NCBI GenBank assembly: GCA_947447355.1
Contig: CANFJF010000012.1
Span: 1-64,000 of the forward strand
DNA: 64,000 bases
Direction: 5' to 3'
From: Comamonadaceae bacterium
GTDB taxonomy: Bacteria; Pseudomonadota; Gammaproteobacteria; Burkholderiales; Burkholderiaceae_C
Below the pieces are notes generated by a model, which searched no databases, was not told the DNA's origin, and saw nothing but the letters and a program-made list of their open reading frames with translations. How positions within the stretch are numbered: the first letter of the stretch is position 1; each line of letters starts with the position of its first letter. Shown here piece after piece: positions 1 to 11,998 of the stretch. The translations under genes were made by a program, and so were the position numbers.

Positions 1-281
1 CGAAGCGCGGCAGTCCATCACCGCGCACCTCGAAGATGGATGGCCGCGCTGCGCTCGCCATGACATATTTCGTCGCCGCGAGTCAATCATCCCGACACTG
101 CGAGCAAAGCACGGCAGTCCATCACCGCGCACCTCGAAGATGGATGGCTGCGCTCGCCACGACACCCTTTCGTCTCTGCGAGCGAAGCGCGGCAGTCCAT
201 CTCCGCGCACCTCGACGATGGATGGCCGCGCTGCGCTCGCCATGACGCAGGGACGGATGGCAGCGCTGCGCTTGCCATGAC
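1..281. repeat. Cluster of palindromic REP-like repeat units
   Basis: Three copies of a unit of about 65 bp lie at 1-64 (cut by the window start), 100-163 and 178-246, with an extra right half at about 251-281. Each unit starts with GCGAAGCGCGGCAGTCCATC-like sequence and ends with GATGGATGGCCGCGCTGCG-like sequence followed by CTCGCCATGAC. The two halves are imperfect reverse complements, so each unit can fold into a long hairpin. Copies differ by single-base changes and one 5-base deletion (second copy). Open frames run through them in several frames, which is what a GC-rich palindrome gives by chance. They sit just beyond the 3' end of the leftward symporter gene, a usual location for extragenic palindromes. 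Confidence 0.8.
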
Positions 282-313
282 GCCAGCTCCTTTCACCAGG
301 GGGGGAGTTGGGC

Positions 314-1669
314 TCAGCCCTCTTGGCGTTTGCGCTCAAAGTAGTCGTTGGTGACCTTGCTCACCACCGGCGACAGCAACACCAAAGACACCAAGTTGGG
401 AAAAGCCATGAAGGCATTCAAGGTGTCGGCCAGCAGCCAGACGAAGTCCAAATGCGTGACCGCACCGACCAATACGAACAGCGTCCACAAAGCACGGTAA
501 GGCAGGATGATCTTGCTGCCGAACAGGTAGCCCCAGCATTTTTCACCGTAGTAGGCCCAACCAAGGATGGTGGTGAAAGCGAACACCGTCAGCGCAATCG
601 ACACAAAATACTGGCCAAAGCCCGGCAATGCCGCGCCAAAGGCGCCCGAGCTCAGTGCCGCGCCCGACAGGCCGCTGCTCCAGAGCCCGGTGACGATGAT
701 CACCAGGCCCGTCATCGTACAAACAAGGATGGTGTCGATGAAGGTGCCCATCATGCCGACCAAACCGGACTCAGCCGCGTCCTTGGTTTGGCCGGCAGCC
801 TGTGCAATACCGGCCGTTCCCAGTCCAGCCTCGTTGGAAAAGATACCGCGCGCCACACCGTAACGCATGGCCAGCATGATGGTGGCACCGGTGAAGCCGC
901 CCACCGCCGACAACGGTGTGAATGCATGCGTAAAGATCAGGCCGAAAGCCGCCGGAATCTCATTGGCATACATGCCCAAAACGACCAGTGAGGCCACGAT
1001 GTAACCGATGCACATGGCTGGCACCAGCTTGGCAGCCACCGCTCCAATGCGCTTGACGCCGCCCAGCAACACAAAACCGGTGAGTACCATCAGCACCACA
1101 CCCGAAACCCAGGGTGCAACCCCAAAGCTGGCGTCGAGTGCGGCGGCAATGCTGTTGGACTGCACCATGTTGCCGATGCCAAAACCGGCCAGCCCACCAA
1201 ACAGCGCAAAAGCCACACCGAGCCAAGCCCAACGCTTTCCCAGGCCGTTCTTGATCGCAAACATGGGGCCACCCACATGTTCACCCCGGTCATCGAGCTC
1301 GCGAAAATGCACCGCCAGCAAGACCTCGGCGTACTTGGTGGCCATGCCGACCAGCGCGGTCATCCACATCCAGAACAGTGCACCCGGTCCGCCGATGGCA
1401 ATCGCTGTGGCCACGCCGGCAATGTTGCCGGTACCCACCGTGGCGGCCAAAGCGGTCATCAGCGCAGCATAGGGCGTGATTTCGCCCTTGGCACCAGCCT
1501 CCGCTTGACGGCTTTTCCAGACCATTCGAAAACCCATGAAGATTCGCCGCAGCGGCATCAACCCGAGCCGCACCTGCAAATACAGGCCGGTGCCCAGAAT
1601 CAGCACCAACATCGGGGGGCCCCAGACGAAATTGTTGATAGCCGTGACGATAGAGGTGAGCGTTTCCAT
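314..1669 (-). CDS. Sodium:alanine symporter family (AGCS) transporter
   Basis: Predicted inner-membrane carrier of 451 aa that should import alanine, glycine or a related small amino acid with sodium. The family signature region [20 protein letters not shown] lies near residues 85-105 and [14 protein letters not shown] near residue 280. About ten hydrophobic segments are visible and the length is normal for AGCS proteins. The ATG at 1669 is preceded by an AGCGAGA ribosome-binding sequence. The gene stands alone, runs convergent to nothing in the window and is separated from lpdA by a strong terminator. Substrate specificity cannot be read from the sequence. It is a family assignment, made with high confidence. 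Confidence 0.9.
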   Translation of the reverse strand: METLTSIVTAINNFVWGPPMLVLILGTGLYLQVRLGLMPLRRIFMGFRMVWKSRQAEAGAKGEITPYAALMTALAATVGTGNIAGVATAIAIGGPGALFWMWMTALVGMATKYAEVLLAVHFRELDDRGEHVGGPMFAIKNGLGKRWAWLGVAFALFGGLAGFGIGNMVQSNSIAAALDASFGVAPWVSGVVLMVLTGFVLLGGVKRIGAVAAKLVPAMCIGYIVASLVVLGMYANEIPAAFGLIFTHAFTPLSAVGGFTGATIMLAMRYGVARGIFSNEAGLGTAGIAQAAGQTKDAAESGLVGMMGTFIDTILVCTMTGLVIIVTGLWSSGLSGAALSSGAFGAALPGFGQYFVSIALTVFAFTTILGWAYYGEKCWGYLFGSKIILPYRALWTLFVLVGAVTHLDFVWLLADTLNAFMAFPNLVSLVLLSPVVSKVTNDYFERKRQEG

Positions 1670-1694
1670 GATTTCTCGCTAGGTGTGGTTGTGA

Positions 1695-1712
1695 TGGATG
1701 CCAACGCATCCA
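1695..1712 (-). promoter_or_regulatory. Inverted repeat in the symporter leader
   Basis: TGGATGC-CAAC-GCATCCA is a perfect 7-bp inverted repeat centred about 35 bases upstream of the symporter start codon, with a further ATGCAT just beyond it. It could be an operator or an mRNA hairpin near the ribosome-binding site. The AT-rich stretch at 1730-1790 beyond it probably carries the promoter, but no clear -35/-10 pair can be chosen by eye. Confidence 0.35.
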
Positions 1713-1806
1713 AGATATGCATCAATAGAATTCATTTTTTCATTATTTTTTATCGAAAATATATCATCGGAATTATTTTTAAGGTGTACCTACGGCAGCC
1801 ACAATG

Positions 1807-1843
1807 AAAAAAGCCCGAACCCTCTAAAGGGTACGGGCTTTTT
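1807..1843 (-). terminator. Rho-independent terminator after lpdA
   Basis: A 16-base arm AAAAAGCCCGAACCCT pairs with AGGGTACGGGCTTTTT (one mismatch) across a CTAA loop. A T-run follows on both strands, so it is in principle bidirectional. It lies about 20 bases past the lpdA stop codon and ends the leftward pyruvate dehydrogenase operon. Confidence 0.9.
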
Positions 1844-1863
1844 GCCGCCTTGGTGCAGTTAAC

Positions 1864-3723
1864 TTACTTACGCGTAGGCGGCAAATCCGTGCAGCTGCCA
1901 TGCGCCACTTCGGCCGCCATGCCGATGCTTTCCCCCAATGTGGGGTGCGGGTGAATCGTCTTGCCGATGTCGATGGCGTCAGCGCCCATCTCGATCGCCA
2001 AGGCGACTTCACCGATCATGTCGCCGGCATGCGTGCCGACCATGCCGCCACCCAAAATTTTGCCGTGGCCGTGCGCTTCCGGGCTGTCGTCAAACAGCAG
2101 TTTAGTCACGCCTTCGTCGCGGCCGTTGGCAATCGCGCGACCTGAAGCCGTCCACGGGAACAGGCCTTTTTTGACTTTGATGCCTTGCACTTTGGCTTGG
2201 TCTTCGGTCAGGCCAACCCAGGCAATTTCAGGGTCGGTGTAAGCGACGCTTGGAATCACACGAGCGTTGAAGGCGGCACTGGCCAATTCCTTGTTGCCCT
2301 GCAATTCACCGGCGATCACTTCAGCAGCCACATGCGCTTCATGCACAGCCTTGTGCGCCAGCATCGGCTGACCGACGATGTCACCGATGGCAAAGATGTG
2401 GGGCACGTTGGTACGCATCTGAATGTCAACCGGAATGAAACCACGATCGGTGACGCTGACGCCCGCTTTGTCAGCAGAGAGCTTCTTGCCATTCGGCGTG
2501 CGGCCAACCGCTTGCAACACCATGTCGTAGGTTTGCGGCGCTGGAGCGCCCTCGCCTTCAAAGGTGACTTCAATGCCGGCGGGTGTCGCCTTGGCGCCCA
2601 CGGTTTTGGTATTTAGCATGATGTTGTCAAAACGCGGCGCATTCATTTTTTGCCAGATCTTGACCAAGTCGCGATCAGCGCCTTGCATCAGGCCATCCAT
2701 CATTTCGACCACGTCAAGGCGCGCACCGAGGGTGCTGTAAACCGTGCCCATCTCCAGACCGATGATGCCGCCGCCCAAGATGAGCATGCGTTTTGGCACT
2801 TCCTTGAGGTTGAGAGCGCCAGTCGAATCGACCACGCGCGGATCTTCTGGCATGAACGGCAAGCGCACCGCTTGGGAGCCAGCGGCGATGATGCACTTTT
2901 TGAAGGCAATGGTTTGCTTCTTGCCAGTTTGCGCTTGGGCTTCGCCCGAGGTCTCGCTCACTTCAACATGATTCGCACCGACAAAATTGCCGTAACCGCG
3001 CACCACGGTGACCTTGCGCATCTTGGCCATGGCAGCCAGACCGCCGGTCAGCTTGCCGACGACTTTTTCTTTGTGGGTGCGCAGCTTGTTGATGTCGAGC
3101 ACCGGCTCGCCAAAGCTCACACCAAGCGTGTCGAAATGCTTGACTTCGTCCATCACGGCGGCGACGTGCAACAGCGCCTTGGAGGGTATACAGCCGACGT
3201 TCAGGCAAACACCGCCGAGGGTGGCGTAGCGTTCAACCAAGATGACTTTCAAGCCGAGATCCGCCGCGCGGAAAGCTGCCGAATAACCACCGGGGCCAGC
3301 GCCTAGCACCAGCATGTCGCACTCCATGTCGGCGCTGCCGGCGAAGCTGGCAGCGGTAGGTACGGCGACAGTGGCCGCGGCAGGAGCAGCGGCTGGGCCG
3401 GCCGAAGCAGGCGCGCTGTCAGCAGGCGCAGGGGCGGCAACGGCAACCGCCGCAGTGGCCGGAGCCTCAGCGGCTTCGGCGATTTCCAGCATCAGCAGCA
3501 CCGAGCCTTCTTTGACCGCATCACCCAACTTGACTTTGAGCTCCTTGACAAGACCAGCGTGGCTCGATGGAATTTCCATTGAGGCTTTGTCGCTTTCAAC
3601 CGTGATCAGGCTTTGCTCGGCTTTGATGGTGTCGCCGGGCTTCACCAACACTTCAATGATGGTGACTTCTGCAAAGTCGCCGATGTCTGGGACTTTGACT
3701 TCAATCAGATGGGCTTGACTCAT
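1864..3723 (-). CDS. lpdA: Dihydrolipoyl dehydrogenase (E3) with N-terminal lipoyl domain
   Basis: E3 component of pyruvate dehydrogenase, 619 aa; reoxidises dihydrolipoyl groups using FAD and NAD+. Residues 1-80 form a lipoyl domain with the lipoylated lysine K46 in ESDKAS. An Ala/Pro-rich linker (about 85-130) follows, then the flavoprotein with FAD motif GAGPGG at 141-146, redox cysteines C173 and C178 ([13 protein letters not shown]), a second dinucleotide motif GGGIIG, and the catalytic pair H593/E598 in HPHPTLGE near the C-terminus. An E3 carrying its own lipoyl domain is common in betaproteobacteria and Neisseria but absent from the E. coli enzyme. Its ATG overlaps the stop of the proteasome-like gene by four bases (ATGA), so the two are translationally coupled. 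Last gene of the operon. Confidence 0.97.
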   Translation of the reverse strand: MSQAHLIEVKVPDIGDFAEVTIIEVLVKPGDTIKAEQSLITVESDKASMEIPSSHAGLVKELKVKLGDAVKEGSVLLMLEIAEAAEAPATAAVAVAAPAPADSAPASAGPAAAPAAATVAVPTAASFAGSADMECDMLVLGAGPGGYSAAFRAADLGLKVILVERYATLGGVCLNVGCIPSKALLHVAAVMDEVKHFDTLGVSFGEPVLDINKLRTHKEKVVGKLTGGLAAMAKMRKVTVVRGYGNFVGANHVEVSETSGEAQAQTGKKQTIAFKKCIIAAGSQAVRLPFMPEDPRVVDSTGALNLKEVPKRMLILGGGIIGLEMGTVYSTLGARLDVVEMMDGLMQGADRDLVKIWQKMNAPRFDNIMLNTKTVGAKATPAGIEVTFEGEGAPAPQTYDMVLQAVGRTPNGKKLSADKAGVSVTDRGFIPVDIQMRTNVPHIFAIGDIVGQPMLAHKAVHEAHVAAEVIAGELQGNKELASAAFNARVIPSVAYTDPEIAWVGLTEDQAKVQGIKVKKGLFPWTASGRAIANGRDEGVTKLLFDDSPEAHGHGKILGGGMVGTHAGDMIGEVALAIEMGADAIDIGKTIHPHPTLGESIGMAAEVAHGSCTDLPPTRK

Positions 3724-4310
3724 TGGCTTGCTTTCAACTTGAGGGTGAACACCTCCACCGGTCCGGCGGAGTTTTTGTCAAATTCGATGCCGGCGTGAAT
3801 ACCGGCCAGCGCGATCTCGCGCGCTGTTTTGGCTTTGTCCCAGCTGCTGTGCATGGCACCCAGCGCGAAACTCCGGCCGGAGCCAATACCCCAAAATTCT
3901 TTGAATTCAAAAATTTCACGGTAGCTGTAAAGACCATAAATGCCGGTGGCATTGGCGATGACCACACTGAACTGGCTGGACTCGTAAGGGTCGTTGTCGT
4001 CTTCCTTGGTCTGCAAGAAAAAGTTTTCTTTCAGAACCGGATGTAAACGCGTGAAAGTATCGAACACTTCGTCCTTGCTGCCAAAGCGCAAATGCTCACG
4101 GGGCAAAGCGACCATCGCTTTGCGCAGCACCGGAAAGTGCGCCACCGTTCCCGCCATGCCGATATAGCTACTGCCCGCCGGCGTGTCGATCTTGAAGATC
4201 TTGCCGTTCGACTCGAAGCGACTGCTCAAACGGGTGTCGCCGAAGGTCACCAAGGTGTCGGCGGCGATGGCCACTTGGCCATTTTTTTTCACCACAACCA
4301 GCGTTGTCAT
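3720..4310 (-). CDS. Betaproteobacterial proteasome homologue (BPH-like Ntn-hydrolase)
   Basis: Protein of 196 aa with the proteasome-beta/HslV fold. It begins [18 protein letters not shown], which aligns with the HslV N-terminus; removal of the initiator Met would expose Thr1, with Asp17 in place and a lysine in SNGKIF matching the HslV Lys33 region after a short insertion. The late segment [12 protein letters not shown] followed by [12 protein letters not shown] matches the conserved GSG...AREIA region of HslV. The ATG at 4310 is preferred over an in-frame TTG at 4319 because only the ATG gives the Thr1 N-terminus. It lies 10 bases after the aceF stop and overlaps lpdA by ATGA. No unfoldase gene (hslU-like) is adjacent. 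Betaproteobacteria carry a described proteasome homologue called BPH, a double-ring particle of unclear biological role; this protein fits that family. Membership is inferred from sequence features, not from a search. Confidence 0.85.
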   Translation of the reverse strand: MTTLVVVKKNGQVAIAADTLVTFGDTRLSSRFESNGKIFKIDTPAGSSYIGMAGTVAHFPVLRKAMVALPREHLRFGSKDEVFDTFTRLHPVLKENFFLQTKEDDNDPYESSQFSVVIANATGIYGLYSYREIFEFKEFWGIGSGRSFALGAMHSSWDKAKTAREIALAGIHAGIEFDKNSAGPVEVFTLKLKASQ

Positions 4311-4320
4311 GCCGCGCAAC

Positions 4321-5673
4321 TCACAACAGGACGCGACGGAAGTCAGCCAGAATCTGACTCAAATACACATTGAAGCGGGCCGCAGCGGCACCGTCAATGA
4401 CCCGGTGGTCATAGGTCAGACTCATCGGCAGCATCAGGCGCGGCACAAACTGCTTGCCATCCCACACGGGTTCCATCATGCTTTTGGAAACACCCATGAT
4501 GGCGACTTCAGGGGCGTTGATGATCGGCAGAAAATACTTGCCGCCAATCCCGCCGAGGCTGGAGATGGTGAAGGTCGCGCCGGTCATTTCAGCCGAACTC
4601 AATTTACCGTCGCGGGCTTTCTTGGCCAGCTCGCCCATTTCCTGGCTGAGCTGCAAAACGCCTTTTTGGTCGGCGTCACGAATCACCGGCACCATCAAAC
4701 CATTTGGCGTGTCAGCAGCGAAGCCGATGTGCCAGTAGTTTTTATAGATGATGGCATCGCCGTCGAGCGAGCTGTTGAACTCCGGGTATTTTTTGAGTGT
4801 CGCCACGATGGCTTTGATCAAAAAGGCCAGCATGGTGACCTTGACGCCAGACTTTTCGTTCTCTTTGTTGGTCGACACGCGAAAGGCTTCGAGGTCGGTG
4901 ATGTCTGCATCGTCATGGTTGGTGACGGCCGGAATCATGATGGCATTGCGCAGCAAGTTGGCGCCGCTGATCTTCTTGATGCGGCTCATGTCCTTGCGCT
5001 CGATCGGGCCAAACTTAGCGAAGTCGACCTTCGGCCATGGGATCAAGCCCAGAGCTGCGCCGTCACCACCAGATCCGCCTGAACCAGCAGGTGCTTTGAC
5101 AGCCTGTGCTTGAGTGCGCACGTCGCCAGTCATGACGGACTTGGCAAAGCTCTGCACATCTTCTTGAGAGATCCGGCCCTTGGGTCCGCTGCCGTTGACT
5201 TCGGCCAAAGGGACACCGATTTCACGGGCGAATTTACGCACCGATGGAGAGGCATGCGGCAGTTGGCCGGTCATTGCAGTGGGCTCATGCGCGGGCATGG
5301 CCAATGCAGGGGCAGCAGCGGGTGCGCTGGCGACAGCGACAGGCGCAACGACTGCAGCGGCTTGCGCAACAGGCGCAGCCGCCGCCGGCATGGACACAGG
5401 AGCAGCAACAGGCGCCGCAGATGCCGAGGCATCGGCTTCAGCCTCCAGCACCAGCACGATCGAGCCCTGCTTTACCTTGTCGTCGAGTTTGACGCGAAGT
5501 TCTTTGACCACGCCGCCATGGCTCGATGGGATTTCCATCGATGCCTTGTCGGACTCAACGGTCAGAAGTGATTGGTCGGCCTTGACCGTGTCACCCGGTT
5601 TGACCAGGATCTCGATCACTGTCACCTCGTCGAAGTCACCAATATCGGGAACCTGAATGTCTATCAATGCCAT
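4321..5673 (-). CDS. aceF: Dihydrolipoamide acetyltransferase (E2) of pyruvate dehydrogenase
   Basis: Core E2 subunit, 450 aa; transfers the acetyl group from lipoamide to CoA. Domains in order: one lipoyl domain (residues 1-75, lysine K43 in ESDKAS), a long Ala/Pro/Val linker, a peripheral-subunit-binding domain near 145-180 (PSVRKFAREIGV, GPKGRI), and the catalytic acyltransferase domain ending with DHRVIDG, active residues H423 and D427. There is one lipoyl domain against three in E. coli. The ATG at 5673 follows a GGAGA ribosome-binding site. It lies 51 bases after aceE and 10 bases before the proteasome-like gene. Confidence 0.97.
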   Translation of the reverse strand: MALIDIQVPDIGDFDEVTVIEILVKPGDTVKADQSLLTVESDKASMEIPSSHGGVVKELRVKLDDKVKQGSIVLVLEAEADASASAAPVAAPVSMPAAAAPVAQAAAVVAPVAVASAPAAAPALAMPAHEPTAMTGQLPHASPSVRKFAREIGVPLAEVNGSGPKGRISQEDVQSFAKSVMTGDVRTQAQAVKAPAGSGGSGGDGAALGLIPWPKVDFAKFGPIERKDMSRIKKISGANLLRNAIMIPAVTNHDDADITDLEAFRVSTNKENEKSGVKVTMLAFLIKAIVATLKKYPEFNSSLDGDAIIYKNYWHIGFAADTPNGLMVPVIRDADQKGVLQLSQEMGELAKKARDGKLSSAEMTGATFTISSLGGIGGKYFLPIINAPEVAIMGVSKSMMEPVWDGKQFVPRLMLPMSLTYDHRVIDGAAAARFNVYLSQILADFRRVLL

Positions 5674-5724
5674 GTTGTTGTCTCCAGTTCGTCAGTCGCT
5701 TAAGTCGCTCTATGAAGCCGCGGC

Positions 5725-8430
<2,706 letters not shown>

Positions 8431-8520
8431 GTTTGTCTCCTGCTGATTAAAAGTACCGTTTTTTGAGCGGTCTTGGCAGCAGTGCGCGCCATCTACCGCA
8501 TGCACTGCTTCAAGCTTGCC

Positions 8521-8536
8521 TACAAATTAGTTTGTA
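8521..8536. promoter_or_regulatory. Candidate operator, TACAAATTAGTTTGTA
   Basis: Perfect 6-bp inverted repeat TACAAA-TTAG-TTTGTA in the 261-bp space between divergent aceE and the sensor-kinase gene, about 90 bases upstream of aceE. The surrounding sequence (8537-8640) is AT-rich and probably contains both promoters. The site does not match the enterobacterial PdhR box. Its role as an operator is inferred only from symmetry and position. Confidence 0.4.
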
Positions 8537-8691
8537 AACGCTATTTGCACCACTTCTTGAAGTTTCTCATATTTTTTCATAAATTTCAAATTACGCCACA
8601 TCATTTCACATTAAGAAATAAAACATTTTCAGCTAGATGTTGAAATGCCAGAACCTGCCGTCCATCCGCTCCTATAAACTTCGAGCTCTAC

Positions 8692-11274
8692 ATGCCAGCC
8701 AACGAAACAACCACCAACACCAAGCCAAGCGCAGCCACCAGCACACACCCGGGCCGGATGATGTGGTTGCGCAGTTGGTGGAAAAAGCAATCCCCTTCAC
8801 GACAAGACCGCTACATCACGTTGGGGCCTTTGCTCTCAGTGGTTCTTTTTTTGGCTGCTGTGATTGCGGCATTCGGCTATTTACGCATCGAAGAAATTGA
8901 CCGTGAACAAGAAGCGGTTCGACGCGACGTTGAATATGCGCAACAGCGTTTAAGACTTCGGCTGCTTGAGCGCCAAGAGCAGTTGATGCGGCTGGGTCGG
9001 GACGTCTCCAACAAAGAGGTCGACGAAGCCGAATTTGTGTCGCAGGCTGAATCGCTGATCAACCAGTACCCCGAGTTACTGGCGGTGACTTGGGTCGACT
9101 CGCGTCGCCGTGTGCGCGTGGCTTATGTCTCCTCAAGCGCTAACGCAGCGCAATCACGAGCCAATGGCGAGCAACTCAAAAGCGGAGAAACCGATGGCAC
9201 TTACGGACTCGCCCGCGACCTCCGGCAACCGGTCTATTCAAGGCCTCTGACCTCTAGCAATGACAGAGGGACCGTTGCACCGACACTGCAATTGCAATTA
9301 CCGCTCGACGAACAAGGCAAGTTCGACGGCGTCATCTTGGGCGAATTTTCCATCGATGGACTGTTGCGATTTGGCGTTCCCACGGAAGTCAGCGCCAAGT
9401 ACGCGGTGGCACTGATCGATGATCAAGGGCTCGTACTCGCTGGTGGAATGCCACCACCAAGAACCTCTGCTGCACGACTTTTACCATGGACGGATGAGGC
9501 CCCGGTCTACGAAATCCCCGTCTCTCCGGTTGGCAATGGCCTGTTGATCAGAGCCCAGGGATATCGAGCGTCACTGGGCGTGGTGGGCAGCGGATTTTTC
9601 TGGCTTGTTTCTGCGTTGAGCGCCTTGACTGTGTGGATGCTACTGGGTACCTGGCGCCACACGCGACGCCGGGTGCAAGCGCAAGAGGCGCTGATCACTG
9701 AAACCAACTTTCGCCGGGCCATGGAAAACTCCATGTTGACCGGGATGCGTGCCCTCGACCTGGATGGTCGTATCACTTACGTCAACCCGGCCTTTTGTCA
9801 GATGACGGGCTGGAGCGATGACGAACTGGTGGGCCGCGTTGCACCCTTTCCTTACTGGCCGGAACAGGACCGCGAATGGTTGGCTGGCCGACTGGAAGAT
9901 GAGCTCAAGGGTCGATCAGCGCAAGGTGGATTCGAAGTTCGCGTCAAACGCAAGGACGGCCATATTTTTGACGCGAGGATGTATGTCTCGCCATTGATCG
10001 ATCCACGTGGTCAACAAGCCGGCTGGATGACCTCCATGACCGACATCACTGTCTCTAAACGCATTCGGGAGGAGCTTTCCCACTCCTACGAGCGCTTTAC
10101 CACGGTGCTGGAAGGGTTGGACGCAGCCGTCTCAGTGGCACCGCTCGGCTGTGAAGAGCTGCTGTTTGCGAACAAGCTTTATCGCGCTTGGTTTGGCAGC
10201 GAGGTATCTGGTCACATCAACCTGATCGCTCAGGCCGGCATGCCAGTGGTCACGCCAACCGAGGACGCTTCGGATGTGGACGGTTTGGCAGGCCTTCCGA
10301 CTGACGAGCTGACAACTGCGCAATCCGAGAATGCTGAAATTTTTGTGCCCGAACTGGGCAAATGGCTGGAAGTCCGGTCACGCTATTTGACTTGGGTTGA
10401 TGGCAGGCTTGCACAAATGGTGATTGCCACCGACATCACGCCTCGTCGGCAGGCAGAAGAGCAGTCTGCATTACAAGCCGAACGCGCCCAGTCGGCCAGC
10501 CGGCTCATCACCATGGGGGAAATGGCCTCCAGTGTGGCGCATGAATTGAACCAACCCCTGACCGCCATCAACAACTACTGCAACGGCATGGTGTCGCGAA
10601 TCAAAGATAACAACATCAGCACCGAAGACCTGCTGGGCGCACTTGACAAAACAGCGCACCAAGCTCAGCGGGCGGGTCAGATCATTCAGCGCATCCGTTC
10701 GTTTGTGAAACGCAGCGAACCCAATCGCAGCTTGTCCGACGTCGCGACCATGGTGAGCAATGCGCTAGAACTCGCCGAGATCGAGCTGCGCCGGCACCAT
10801 GTTCGGCTGAGCCACTACATCGCGGCGCGACTGCCGCCCATCCTTGTCGATCCGATTCTGATTGAGCAGGTGCTGATCAACCTGATGAAGAATGCAGCAG
10901 AATCCATTGAGCAGGCTAAGCGCCCTAGTTCGGGCCGTAGTGTTGAACTGCGCGTGGTGCCCAAGCAGATTGAGGACATGAGTGTGATCGAATTCTCGAT
11001 CCTTGATTCAGGCAAAGGCCTGTCACAGGAAGTCACGGCCCGACTTTACGAAGCCTTTTACTCGACCAAGGCAGAAGGCATGGGCATTGGCCTGAAACTC
11101 TGCCGCAGTATCGTGGAGTCCCACCAGGGACGAATGCAGGCGGAGAACCTCTACAATGCAGGCGAGGTTGTGGGCTGCCGGTTCACCTTCTGGCTCCCGG
11201 TCAAACCCCTGCTGACAACCGCACCGACGCTTGCAGAGATAGCAAGTGCGAAAAACGGGAAAAGCGCACATTGA
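8692..11274 (+). CDS. PAS-domain sensor histidine kinase
   Basis: Membrane-bound two-component sensor of 860 aa. A hydrophobic segment at about 42-64 and a second near 300-322 (SGFFWLVSALSALTVWMLL) frame a periplasmic domain of roughly 235 aa. Two PAS-like domains follow in the cytoplasm (about 335-455 and 460-580; NSMLTGMRALDLDGRITY begins the first). Then comes a HisKA domain with the phospho-acceptor H617 in SSVAHELNQPL, and a HATPase domain with an N-box (INLMKNAAES), DSGKGLS and MGIGLKLCRSIVESHQG. The HELNQPL H-box places it in the FixL/DctB/TodS-like group. The stop at 11274 is 16 bases before the response regulator, its evident partner. The signal sensed is unknown. Confidence 0.92.
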   Translation: MPANETTTNTKPSAATSTHPGRMMWLRSWWKKQSPSRQDRYITLGPLLSVVLFLAAVIAAFGYLRIEEIDREQEAVRRDVEYAQQRLRLRLLERQEQLMRLGRDVSNKEVDEAEFVSQAESLINQYPELLAVTWVDSRRRVRVAYVSSSANAAQSRANGEQLKSGETDGTYGLARDLRQPVYSRPLTSSNDRGTVAPTLQLQLPLDEQGKFDGVILGEFSIDGLLRFGVPTEVSAKYAVALIDDQGLVLAGGMPPPRTSAARLLPWTDEAPVYEIPVSPVGNGLLIRAQGYRASLGVVGSGFFWLVSALSALTVWMLLGTWRHTRRRVQAQEALITETNFRRAMENSMLTGMRALDLDGRITYVNPAFCQMTGWSDDELVGRVAPFPYWPEQDREWLAGRLEDELKGRSAQGGFEVRVKRKDGHIFDARMYVSPLIDPRGQQAGWMTSMTDITVSKRIREELSHSYERFTTVLEGLDAAVSVAPLGCEELLFANKLYRAWFGSEVSGHINLIAQAGMPVVTPTEDASDVDGLAGLPTDELTTAQSENAEIFVPELGKWLEVRSRYLTWVDGRLAQMVIATDITPRRQAEEQSALQAERAQSASRLITMGEMASSVAHELNQPLTAINNYCNGMVSRIKDNNISTEDLLGALDKTAHQAQRAGQIIQRIRSFVKRSEPNRSLSDVATMVSNALELAEIELRRHHVRLSHYIAARLPPILVDPILIEQVLINLMKNAAESIEQAKRPSSGRSVELRVVPKQIEDMSVIEFSILDSGKGLSQEVTARLYEAFYSTKAEGMGIGLKLCRSIVESHQGRMQAENLYNAGEVVGCRFTFWLPVKPLLTTAPTLAEIASAKNGKSAH

Positions 11275-11290
11275 TGGTTAAAGGATTTGC

Positions 11291-11917
11291 ATGAGCTTGA
11301 TTCCGAAAAAGGGCACTGTTTACGTCGTCGATGATGACGAGGCTGTTCGCGATTCGCTTCAGTGGTTGCTGGAAGGCAAGGATTACCGGGTGCGCTGCTA
11401 CGACTCGGCCGAAACTTTTTTGAGCCGCTACGATACCCGCGAAGTCGCCTGTCTGATCGTCGACATCCGCATGGGCGGCATGACCGGGCTTGAGTTGCAA
11501 GACCGCTTGGTCGAACGCAAATCTCCCTTGCCTATCGTCTTCATCACCGGTCACGGCGACGTGCCGATGGCCGTTGACACGATGAAAAAGGGGGCGATGG
11601 ACTTTATCCAGAAACCGTTCCAGGAAGCGGCCTTGGTGAGCTTGGTGGAGCGCATGCTCGACCAAGCCAAAGACGCTTTCAGCGAGCATCAACACTCGGC
11701 CAGCCGCGACGCCCTGCTGGCCAAACTTACCTCGCGTGAAGCGCAGGTGCTTGAACGCATCGTCGCCGGCCGACTCAACAAACAAATCGCTGACGACCTC
11801 GGTATCAGCATCAAGACGGTGGAAGCGCATCGCGCCAACATCATGGAAAAGCTGAACGCCAACACCGTGGCAGACTTGCTGAAAATTGCTTTGGGGTCCA
11901 CGACCGCCAAAGCCTGA
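11291..11917 (+). CDS. FixJ-family response regulator (NarL/LuxR-type output)
   Basis: Transcription factor of 208 aa. The receiver domain occupies residues 1-125 with acidic pocket D14-D16, phospho-acceptor D58 (LIVDIRMGGM), T86 and K108 (FIQKPF). A linker leads to a LuxR-type helix-turn-helix at about 143-205 (LTSREAQVLERIVAG, IADDLGISIKTVEAHR). FixJ, TodT, TtrR and DctR-like regulators share this architecture. It is cotranscribed with the PAS kinase upstream. A terminator follows at 11950. Its targets are unknown; the divergent pyruvate dehydrogenase operon is one candidate because the two units share the control region. Confidence 0.95.
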   Translation: MSLIPKKGTVYVVDDDEAVRDSLQWLLEGKDYRVRCYDSAETFLSRYDTREVACLIVDIRMGGMTGLELQDRLVERKSPLPIVFITGHGDVPMAVDTMKKGAMDFIQKPFQEAALVSLVERMLDQAKDAFSEHQHSASRDALLAKLTSREAQVLERIVAGRLNKQIADDLGISIKTVEAHRANIMEKLNANTVADLLKIALGSTTAKA

Positions 11918-11948
11918 TTCACACGACCCCTGCGCCATACACTTCACT

Positions 11949-11986
11949 CAACGCCCGCGGTTCACAACCTGCGGGCGTTTTAATTT
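11949..11986 (+). terminator. Rho-independent terminator after the response regulator
   Basis: AACGCCCGC at 11950-11958 pairs perfectly with GCGGGCGTT at 11971-11979 and is followed by TTTAATTT. It ends the kinase/regulator transcript just ahead of folD. Confidence 0.85.
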
Positions 11987-11998
11987 AAAGACGAGAAA

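Noticed and set aside
36-245. Short open frames in both orientations
   Set aside because: They run through the palindromic repeat units and repeat the same peptide pieces; they reflect the repeat, not genes.
1-281. Possible CRISPR array
   Set aside because: The units are long, palindromic over their full length, unequally spaced and lack unique spacers of constant size; no cas genes are present.
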